In this document: one piece after another, positions 57,709 to 64,000 of the stretch
Layout of the letters: each line of letters begins with the position of its first letter
How positions within the stretch are numbered: position 1 is the stretch's first letter
From: Paenibacillus phytohabitans
Lineage (GTDB): Bacteria; Bacillota; Bacilli; Paenibacillales; Paenibacillaceae
Reading direction: 5' to 3'
Assembly: GCF_013141775.1 (NCBI RefSeq)
Contig: NZ_WHOB01000059.1
Location: 124,001-188,000, forward strand
Length of the DNA stretch: 64,000 nucleotides
Position numbers and translations under genes: made by a program
The notes under the pieces: model-generated
Databases searched by the model: none
What the model was told of the DNA's origin: nothing
The model's input: only the letters and a program-made list of their open reading frames with translations

Positions 57709-58989
57709 ATGATGCAAAATATTAAAGGAACGTATGATTATTTCGGCCGCGAACAGGCCATCCGCCAGAATGTCCGTACCACACTCCAGGAGCTGTTCGA
57801 GCTGTACGGCTTCGAGTCGATGGATACGACGCTGCTGAACGAGCTGGAGCTGCTGACCTCCAAATACGCCGGGGGCGATGAGATTCTCCGCGAGATGTAC
57901 CAGCTGGCTGATCAGGGCGGGCGCAGGCTGGGGCTGCGTTACGATCTGACGATCCCTTTTGCCAAGGTGATTGCCATGAATCCGGGAATCGAGTTCCCAT
58001 ATCGGCGCTACGAGATCGGCAAGGTGTTTCGGGATGGGCCGGTCAAAAAAGGCCGCCTGCGCGAATTCCTGCAATGTGACGCGGACGTCGTCGGCATTGC
58101 CGGCCCGCAGGCTGAAGCAGAGCTGATGCAGCTGGCCGCGGAGGTCTTCCGCAGACTGGAGATTCCGGTAGTGCTAAAGTGGAACAACCGCCGGTTCCTG
58201 GGCGAGATTCTGGGCGCGGTCGGCGTTCCGCCAGAGGAGCAGCTCTCCGTAATGCTGACCCTCGACAAGCTGGCCAAGATCGGCAGCGAGGGGGTGCTGG
58301 CAGAGCTGACGGATAAGCAGCTAACGGCTGACACGGTTCAGCGGATTGCCGAGCTGCTTACGCTTAACAATCCGGGGTTCGGGCAGCTGGTGGAGAAGTA
58401 TAAGCTTGACGGGCAGCCCGGGGCGCTGGAGGTTCTTGCGCTGCAGCAGCTGATTGACGCGATTGGACTAGGCGCCGTTTGCGTCTTCGATGCCTTTCTC
58501 TCGCGCGGCCTCTCATTCTATACCGGAACCGTCTATGAAATCTTCGACGCTTCCGGCAGCTATACCTCAAGCCTGGGCGGCGGCGGCAGATATGATGCGA
58601 TCATCGGGAAGCTCGTCGGGCGTGATGATATCGTGTACCCGACGGTCGGGATCTCCTTCGGCATGGAGTCGATCATGGCCCTGCTGGGCGAACGTCCGGC
58701 GGATACGGCGGACCGTTCCGGCGTCCTGATCATTCCGATAGGCGGATATTTGCCGCAGGCTCTGGTTGCCGCCGCTGCGCTGCGGGCCTCCGGCATCCGC
58801 ACGGGTGTAGACACCGGCTCGCGCAAGCTCAAAAAAACGCTGGCCGCAGCGAGTGCCAAGGGCATCCGGTATGTCATTATGGTTGGCGAGAGTGAGGCGG
58901 CTGAGGGCAAGCTGCGGCTCAAGGATATGACGCTGGGGAGCGAGAGATTGGTTACGGTGGGGGAGGCGGCTCGGCTGACTGCCGGGTAA
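57709..58989 (+). CDS. hisS: Histidyl-tRNA synthetase (divergent, LRYDLT-type)
   Basis: The protein has 426 residues; AGGGAG lies six bases before tandem ATGs. Class II motifs: motif 2 region YEIGKVFRDGPVKKGRLREF (about 101-120), the His-specific RGLSFYTGTVYE (266-277) and GGGGRYD (290-296), then a C-terminal anticodon-binding domain (about 337-424). The anticodon domain and length argue against the HisZ regulatory subunit. LRYDLTIPFAKV replaces the LRPEGT form common in Firmicute HisRS, so it may be a second, divergent enzyme. It is controlled by the His leader attenuator. No his biosynthesis gene follows. Confidence 0.88.
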   Translation: MMQNIKGTYDYFGREQAIRQNVRTTLQELFELYGFESMDTTLLNELELLTSKYAGGDEILREMYQLADQGGRRLGLRYDLTIPFAKVIAMNPGIEFPYRRYEIGKVFRDGPVKKGRLREFLQCDADVVGIAGPQAEAELMQLAAEVFRRLEIPVVLKWNNRRFLGEILGAVGVPPEEQLSVMLTLDKLAKIGSEGVLAELTDKQLTADTVQRIAELLTLNNPGFGQLVEKYKLDGQPGALEVLALQQLIDAIGLGAVCVFDAFLSRGLSFYTGTVYEIFDASGSYTSSLGGGGRYDAIIGKLVGRDDIVYPTVGISFGMESIMALLGERPADTADRSGVLIIPIGGYLPQALVAAAALRASGIRTGVDTGSRKLKKTLAAASAKGIRYVIMVGESEAAEGKLRLKDMTLGSERLVTVGEAARLTAG

Positions 58990-59089
58990 AACTTGTTGAG
59001 TCTGCTCCAGTCCAAATTCACTGTCAGACAAAGAAGTTTGCATACGCTCCACGCCCCCTTCACCAGTATCTGTATACAAATGCCGGCGG

Positions 59090-59385
59090 CTGGTAGTTGT
59101 ACTTTTTACAGGATTGCTATCAGCTTACTTGACCTCTGGGACTGCTCATTGTTGTAATTTGTGCAAGATTTCAGTCAACCGGTTGCGCTGAGCCGAAAAA
59201 TGTTGTACTTTTTGCAGGATTTCCGCTCAGTTGGCGGCTGCGTTCACAAATTGTTGTACTTTTTGCAAGATTATCATCAGATTGGCGCATCCCGGGCACA
59301 GATTGTTGCATTTCGTACAACAATTCCCTATAACGGGATTTAAAAGGCGCCGATTGTTGTATTTAGTGCAGGATTTCGCATAGCT
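59090..59385. repeat. Intergenic repeat family C, six units of about 51 bp
   Basis: The core TTGTTGTACTTTTTGCAGGA recurs with changes; GTTGTA (or GTTGCA) lies at 59096, 59151, 59202, 59253, 59305 and 59355, spaced 55, 51, 51, 52 and 50 bp. The spacers differ much more than the cores. No gene is seen between 58990 and 59494; the frame at 59161 across the repeats lacks a start signal. Confidence 0.85.
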
Positions 59386-59403
59386 CCGTGCTAAAAAAGT
59401 TAA

Positions 59404-59446
59404 AAAAGCTGCCTCCGTACGATTTCCGTACCGGAAGGCAGCTTTT
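59404..59446 (-). terminator. Terminator of the GH2 gene (possibly also of hisS)
   Basis: AAAAAGCTGCCTCCGTACG pairs with CGTACCGGAAGGCAGCTTTT around ATTTC with small mismatches. U-runs occur on both strands, so it can serve both convergent genes. Confidence 0.9.
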
Positions 59447-59494
59447 CTATAGCCTGGACTTAACAGCATGAGCTTCGCCTAACTATTCCTACGC

Positions 59495-61273
59495 CTATTT
59501 CCCCTCATTAATAGCCCGAATAAGCTCCAGCGGCAACTTCGGTACGCGGTCATAAGTCAGCAGGCCGTTGATCTCCTGCTCCACATCCGTAAGCTGGGTG
59601 TAGCAGTAGCCCTGCACCACCCCGGAAAGCAGCAGCGGCTGTATCACCGCCCGCAGACGCGCGGCGAAGTCTTCGTCGTTCTCTGCGCCGGAGTAGCCCC
59701 AGCCGTCCCAGTCGCTTTTTTTGTAGGCGACGCCGCCGAATTCTGTGATGAGAATCGGCTGGTCCGCATACGGGAAACCTTCTACCGCCAGCTTGCGGTT
59801 ACCCGGCAGGCCGCTGACGGCCTGCTCCACGGAGGAATAGCGCTGCTCAAGCACCTCGCGCCGCCACTCGTAATCGTGGATGTTGAACAGGTCTGTGGTG
59901 ACCAGCTCCCAGCCGTCATTGGAGACAACCGGCCGCGTCCCGTCCAGCGACTTGGTCAGGTGGTACATCGCTTGGGCATGCTGCTGCTGCTGTTTGTCGG
60001 CAGCGATGTTCGGCACACCCCAGCTCTCGTTGAGCGGAACCCAAACCACAATCGAAGGATGGTTGTAATCCCGTTCGATGCTCTCCTGCCATTCCTGGGT
60101 GAAGCGGCGGACATACTCTTCCGAGTATTCATAGGCATTGGCCGCTTCGCCCCAGACAAGTAAGCCCAGCTTGTCACACCAGTACAGGTAACGCGGGTCC
60201 TCCAGCTTCTGGTGCTTGCGCGCACCGTTGAAGCCCATCTCCTTGGTCAGCTCGACATCGCGGCGGATCGCCTCATCACTGGGTGGTGTCAGGTTGCCGT
60301 CCGGGAAATACCCCTGATCCAGCACCAGCTTCATGAAATAAGGGCGGTTGTTGAGGGAGAGTCTGCCGCTTTCGACCGAGATTTTGCGCATACCGAAATA
60401 ACTGGTTACCTGATCCAGCACCTTCCCACCATCCAGCAGGGTAAAAGTGACATCATAGAGATTCGGCTGCTCCGGCGACCACCAGTGCCCGTGCCCATGG
60501 TCGTTGAAATCACTGAGGGTAATGCTCCGGGACTCTTCCGGGTTGCGCACAGAGTACACATCACCTGAAATCGGCTGACCCTCAAACGTGATCTCCACCT
60601 GAAGTTTCAGGGAATCACTGTTCAGCTCTCCATTACTGGTCAGCGCACCTTTAATGAAGGAACGGATCTCAATGCTCTTGCGGTCAATATCCGGCGTCAG
60701 CTTCACCTTGCCGAGATAGACGGACGATACCGCCTCCATCCACACCGTCTGCCAGATCCCCGTTGTCCGGGTATAGAAAATGCTGGCCGAATCGCTTTTC
60801 CAGTATTGCTTGCCCCGGGGCAAAGTCACGTCCTTGCTGTAATCCACAGCCTTGACCACCAGAATATTAGGCTGGCCTGCTGGCGCCAGTGCGGCGCTAA
60901 TCCCGGTATGGAACGGCGTATGCCCGCCCTCATGCTTCGCCACCAGTATCCCGTTGAGCCAGACGGAGGCTTCGTAATCCACAGCGCCGAAATGCAGCAG
61001 AATCTCTTGGTCTACAAAACTCTCCGGAATCTCCAGCTCCCGCCGGTACCAGACGATGTCATGAAATCCGGGATCGCCGATTCCGCTCAGGCTGCTCTGA
61101 AAAGCAAACGGAACCTGTATCCGCCGGGCCAGCGGTTTATTCCCCAGATGCCACTGTTCCCGGGTACCCGCATTGTCATCGTCAAAAGCAAACTCCCACT
61201 CCCCGTTCAAATTCACCCAATTATCGCGTACAAATTGCGGACGCGGATATTCCGCACGTTGCTGATTCGTCAT
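59495..61273 (-). CDS. Glycoside hydrolase family 2 enzyme (beta-glucuronidase/galactosidase-like)
   Basis: The protein has 592 residues; GGAGGATG precedes the ATG. An N-terminal sugar-binding jelly roll (about 15-180), an immunoglobulin-like middle (about 185-295) and a TIM barrel (about 300-590) follow the GH2 order. The acid/base is in WVPLNESWG (N415, E416) and the nucleophile in LITEFGG (E511). No signal peptide, so it works on imported sugars. It follows the kinase/AraC pair on the same strand, 105 bp downstream, suggesting control by that pair. Exact sugar specificity is not deducible. Confidence 0.92.
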   Translation of the reverse strand: MTNQQRAEYPRPQFVRDNWVNLNGEWEFAFDDDNAGTREQWHLGNKPLARRIQVPFAFQSSLSGIGDPGFHDIVWYRRELEIPESFVDQEILLHFGAVDYEASVWLNGILVAKHEGGHTPFHTGISAALAPAGQPNILVVKAVDYSKDVTLPRGKQYWKSDSASIFYTRTTGIWQTVWMEAVSSVYLGKVKLTPDIDRKSIEIRSFIKGALTSNGELNSDSLKLQVEITFEGQPISGDVYSVRNPEESRSITLSDFNDHGHGHWWSPEQPNLYDVTFTLLDGGKVLDQVTSYFGMRKISVESGRLSLNNRPYFMKLVLDQGYFPDGNLTPPSDEAIRRDVELTKEMGFNGARKHQKLEDPRYLYWCDKLGLLVWGEAANAYEYSEEYVRRFTQEWQESIERDYNHPSIVVWVPLNESWGVPNIAADKQQQQHAQAMYHLTKSLDGTRPVVSNDGWELVTTDLFNIHDYEWRREVLEQRYSSVEQAVSGLPGNRKLAVEGFPYADQPILITEFGGVAYKKSDWDGWGYSGAENDEDFAARLRAVIQPLLLSGVVQGYCYTQLTDVEQEINGLLTYDRVPKLPLELIRAINEGK

Positions 61274-61329
61274 TATTTCATCCTCCAGATTCCCGTGTGA
61301 TTAGATTTCATGCAATCCGGCCTTGCTAC

Positions 61330-61388
61330 AGTCTTATTAGTCCTTATTAGTCCTTTTAATCCTCACTAGTCCTTACTGTCAGTCCTTC
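61330..61388. repeat. Short tandem repeat of AGTCCTTATT decamers
   Basis: Five to six imperfect units (AGTCTTATT, AGTCCTTATT, AGTCCTTTTA, AGTCCTTACT, AGTCCTTCC) run between the GH2 start and the AraC regulator stop and overlap that gene's last bases. Confidence 0.7.
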
Positions 61389-63019
61389 CTATCAATTAGA
61401 GCCGCCTGCACGTTACGAGTGCTGTCCCTGTATTCTTTGGGCGAGAGACCGCAGCAGTTCTTAAACACCCGGTTGAAATGGCGCACATTGCCAAAGCCCG
61501 TCTCCTCAGCGATCCTGCTGATTTTGTCATCTGTGAAGGCCAGCTTCTTGCGGGCCTCTTCCATCCGGATATGCGTCAGGAACTCGATAAAAGTGACGCC
61601 GGTCCTCTGCTTGAACAGATTGCTGAAATACGCCGGGTTCAAATACACCTCGTCCGCCACTTCCTTAAGGCTTAGCGGATGATCATAATGCTGCGAAATG
61701 TAGCGCTGGGCAGCGGCAACCGGATCGAGATCCTTCACCTCTCTGGACTTCGCAATACAACCCGTCAGAGTAAGCAGCAATCCGCGGCATTTCTCGGCCA
61801 GCTCCTGCCGCGAAGACAGGCTGCACACATCGAACAGCACCTTGCGGATATCCTTTGACCCCAGCCAGGATTCGGTAACATTAAGCTCTTCGGATAATTC
61901 GTAGTAGTACAGCAGCAGCTTGCAGATTTGCTGATGAATGCTCTCCGGCGATTCTGCCATACTGCACAGCTCTTCAATCATATGTTCAACAATCGGGCCG
62001 ATACTGGCCACTCTGCCCCCGGTAATCGACTTCTCCAGCATCTCCCATGACCATTTCAAGGGTCCGCTTCCGGAATGGGGGCGCTCTGTCATTTTGGCAT
62101 AATCGAGCAGCTTGTCACCGCCTTCGATCAACCGGTATAGGAGGGCAATTCCGGCTTCATTATAAGCTTTCGGAATACCCGGCAGCCCTTCCGCCGGATT
62201 ACTGACCCCGATGGTTACCGTCAGGTTGGACAAAGAGCGGATCTGCCTGCGGATCAGGTCGCCCAGAGCTCCCGGGGCCGATAAGGAATGCTGCAGCTCA
62301 GCTATATTCAGCAAAGCCACGACCTCGGTATCCGACAGCACGAAGCTTATGCCTGTAGCATGGCGGTCAATCATTTCCTGGACCACCTGCTGGATATACA
62401 GGAGGAACAGGGAGGCATCGCCCCGCTGATAACGCTCCTTCTCCACCGAATGCTTATCCAGCTTGATCACCATGCAGATGAAGTAGGGATGCCCGAAGGC
62501 AAAACCCATCTCCCGCAGCAGCTGCAGGTCGCTGTCTTCTGTTTTGCCCTTCAGCAGACTCTCGATCAGATGACCGGCCACATGCCGCTTCAGCACAGGC
62601 TGGACCTGCCACAGTTCTTCCTTACGCGCCGGATGCGCCTTGCGCTCGGCCAGTTCCCGCCCCAATCTCTCCAGCACACGCCCCAGCTCCTGGCGTTCAA
62701 CCGGCTTCATCAGATAATCCTTCGCCCCCTGGCGCATCGACTGCTGCACATAAGCGAACTCGTCATAGCCGCTGACCACGACGGTCATCAGATCCTTGAA
62801 ACGCCCTCCCGCCATCTGCTGCAGCTGGATTCCGTCCATCCGCGGCATGCGGATATCGGTGAGCAGCACTTCAGGTGACAGCTCGGCCAGCTTGTCAAGC
62901 GCATCATAGCCGTCAGTGGCTTCACCGACCACCTCCCAGTTCCCCTCCAGGCTGGTGATCATTTTGCGCAGACCTTTGCGGAAGACAGATTCATCGTCAA
63001 CAATCAGTATTTTAGGCAA
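61379..63019 (-). CDS. YesN-type response regulator with AraC output domain, second
   Basis: The protein has about 546 residues. GGGAGG directly abuts ATG 63028 and is nine bases from an in-frame TTG at 63019; the TTG is chosen, the ATG remains possible. Receiver: ILIVDDE pocket and phosphoacceptor VLLTDIRMPRMDG. A long middle region follows, then a C-terminal AraC domain (LSLKEVADEVYLNPAYFSNL to GLSPKEYRDS). The gene overlaps the end of the kinase gene. It probably activates the GH2 gene downstream. Confidence 0.9.
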   Translation of the reverse strand: MPKILIVDDESVFRKGLRKMITSLEGNWEVVGEATDGYDALDKLAELSPEVLLTDIRMPRMDGIQLQQMAGGRFKDLMTVVVSGYDEFAYVQQSMRQGAKDYLMKPVERQELGRVLERLGRELAERKAHPARKEELWQVQPVLKRHVAGHLIESLLKGKTEDSDLQLLREMGFAFGHPYFICMVIKLDKHSVEKERYQRGDASLFLLYIQQVVQEMIDRHATGISFVLSDTEVVALLNIAELQHSLSAPGALGDLIRRQIRSLSNLTVTIGVSNPAEGLPGIPKAYNEAGIALLYRLIEGGDKLLDYAKMTERPHSGSGPLKWSWEMLEKSITGGRVASIGPIVEHMIEELCSMAESPESIHQQICKLLLYYYELSEELNVTESWLGSKDIRKVLFDVCSLSSRQELAEKCRGLLLTLTGCIAKSREVKDLDPVAAAQRYISQHYDHPLSLKEVADEVYLNPAYFSNLFKQRTGVTFIEFLTHIRMEEARKKLAFTDDKISRIAEETGFGNVRHFNRVFKNCCGLSPKEYRDSTRNVQAALIDRKD

Positions 63020-64000
63020 CTCCGTCATCCTCCCTTGCTCTGCCCTGATGGGTAATAACCGGCAGCTTGAGCACTGCCTTGAAGCCCTGATAAGGCATAC
63101 TCTCCAGCGAAAGACCATATTCATCGCCATAATGCAGCACAATCCGGCGGTGAACATTCAGCAGACCGTTGCCTGAGCGTCCACCCAGCTCCTTCGTATT
63201 CCGCAGATGGAGCCGGAGTGCCTCAAGCGCTTCCGCATTCATGCCGATGCCGTCATCTTCGATAGTGATTCTAAGCACCTGACTGCTGCTGTCTGCAGTC
63301 AGCGATATGCGGCCCCGGCCAACACCTTTGTCCAGTGCATGATTAATTGCATTCTCCACCAGCGGCTGGATCATCAGCGGGATAACCTCACTGCCGAGCA
63401 GCGAAGGTTCGATAGTCATCGTGAAGCGAATGCGCTCTTCATAGCGCATCTGCTGGATTGTCATATACCCGCTGACATGGTCCAGCTCATCCTGAAGCGT
63501 CACATGCTCTTTGCGCCCGCTGAGGCTGTAGCGCAGCAGCTTGCTGAGATTGTTGGACATCGTAATAATCTCCGGACTGCCCTCAAGCTCGGCGTACATG
63601 CTGATAGAGCCCAGTGTGTTGTACAGAAAATGCGGATTGATCTTGCTCTGCAGCGCGGCAATCTGCGCATCCTTCTCCCGGATCTCTGTCTCATAGAGCA
63701 GATACGCCAGCTCGCTGAGCTTGGCAAGCATGCCGTTAAATGAATGGCCCAGCATTCCTACCTCGTCCGTACCGCTCACCGGAAAAGCCCTGCTGAGATC
63801 ACCGCGCTCGACACTGCGCATCAGCCGGCTCAGCTTGCGCAGAGGCTGGGTGATCCGGTAGGCGATGAACACATACAGCAGCAGGGCCAGGCCTACACAG
63901 ATGATGCCAATAAGAATAATGTATGTGCGCAGAACCTCGGTATCTTTCATCAGACTGGAGACCGGTACAATGCCCACCGTGGTCCAGCCGGTCACTTCAG
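63012..64000 (-). CDS. YesM-type sensor histidine kinase, N-terminus outside the window
   Basis: About 329 C-terminal residues are visible; the frame stays open to the window edge. A membrane segment (TYIILIGIICVGLALLLYVF) is followed by a HAMP linker (ITQPLRKLSRLMRSVERGDL), the phospho-His motif INPHFLYNTLGS, the N-box LVENAINHALDKG and G-box DDGIGMN. It pairs with the AraC regulator that it overlaps. Confidence 0.92.
   Translation of the reverse strand, partial: EVTGWTTVGIVPVSSLMKDTEVLRTYIILIGIICVGLALLLYVFIAYRITQPLRKLSRLMRSVERGDLSRAFPVSGTDEVGMLGHSFNGMLAKLSELAYLLYETEIREKDAQIAALQSKINPHFLYNTLGSISMYAELEGSPEIITMSNNLSKLLRYSLSGRKEHVTLQDELDHVSGYMTIQQMRYEERIRFTMTIEPSLLGSEVIPLMIQPLVENAINHALDKGVGRGRISLTADSSSQVLRITIEDDGIGMNAEALEALRLHLRNTKELGGRSGNGLLNVHRRIVLHYGDEYGLSLESMPYQGFKAVLKLPVITHQGRAREDDGVA

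Noticed and set aside
57480..57710. T-box riboswitch ahead of hisS
   Set aside because: Expected for a Firmicute synthetase gene, but no AGGGTGGNACCGCG-type T-box sequence is present before the terminator and no specifier-loop arrangement is seen. The His-codon leader peptide explains the region better. A covariance-model search would settle it.
57709..58989. HisZ, the regulatory subunit of ATP phosphoribosyltransferase
   Set aside because: The protein has the C-terminal anticodon-binding domain, motif 2 and the RGLSFYTGTVYE motif of a true HisRS, and no hisG follows it.
59090..59385. CRISPR array
   Set aside because: The cores are too variable and the unit spacing drifts from 50 to 55 bp; no cas genes or leader are in the window. 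Families A and B lack the repeat-spacer structure altogether.

Overview
This 64-kb window is chromosomal DNA from a spore-forming Firmicute, most likely Paenibacillus or a close relative. The evidence is YesM/YesN-type kinase-regulator pairs with AraC outputs, a YjcZ-type sporulation peptide, YtxH, YutE, a Btr-like AraC regulator fused to a siderophore-binding domain, Bacillus-type Zur boxes, and frequent GTG/TTG starts behind strong AGGAGG-type ribosome binding sites. No prophage, transposase, CRISPR array or rRNA operon was seen. One tRNA-Leu(CAG) gene is present.

Layout. 1-1.1 kb: 3' part of a THUMP-domain RNA methyltransferase. 1.2-3.8 kb: small genes and arrays of a 52-bp intergenic repeat. 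3.8-15.6 kb: a minus-strand carbohydrate locus with two paralogous FAD-dependent oxidoreductases, two sugar ABC permeases, a binding lipoprotein, a sensor kinase, an AraC response regulator and a secreted beta-helix protein. 15.6-17.2 kb: a gene-free block with a perfect (GGGGTT)12 tract, a degenerate hexamer array and other repeats. 17.2-24 kb: LysM/M14 endopeptidase, glutamate racemase, a SufR-like regulator and small housekeeping genes. 24-32.6 kb: a zinc-limitation cluster (znuCBA-rpsN, rpmG-COG0523 GTPase, a NusG-domain-II protein), each led by a near-perfect Zur box at the promoter, plus a second COG0523 GTPase with a YcgR/YcgQ-type pair. 32.6-40.3 kb: a six-PAS hybrid kinase and an ABC exporter/ECF sigma cluster. 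40.3-46 kb: TetR/efflux pump, tRNA-Leu, and Lrp/LysE/MFS. 46-52.7 kb: an iron region with Fur boxes (Btr-like regulator, siderophore-binding lipoprotein, ABC exporter). 52.7-64 kb: lipoprotein, M20 peptidase, DbpA helicase, HD hydrolase, a histidyl-tRNA synthetase, a GH2 glycosidase and a second kinase/AraC pair.

The most striking element lies ahead of the histidyl-tRNA synthetase gene at 57.46-57.71 kb. A good promoter is followed by a 17-residue leader peptide with three consecutive His codons, then a chain of mutually exclusive hairpins ending in an intrinsic terminator. This looks like ribosome-mediated histidine attenuation where a Firmicute would normally carry a T-box. Other items of interest are three unrelated intergenic repeat families that all have a period near 51-52 bp, the telomere-like GGGGTT tract, a 103-bp dispersed repeat placed directly downstream of two unrelated genes, and an uncharacterised NusG-domain-II protein under a perfect Zur box.
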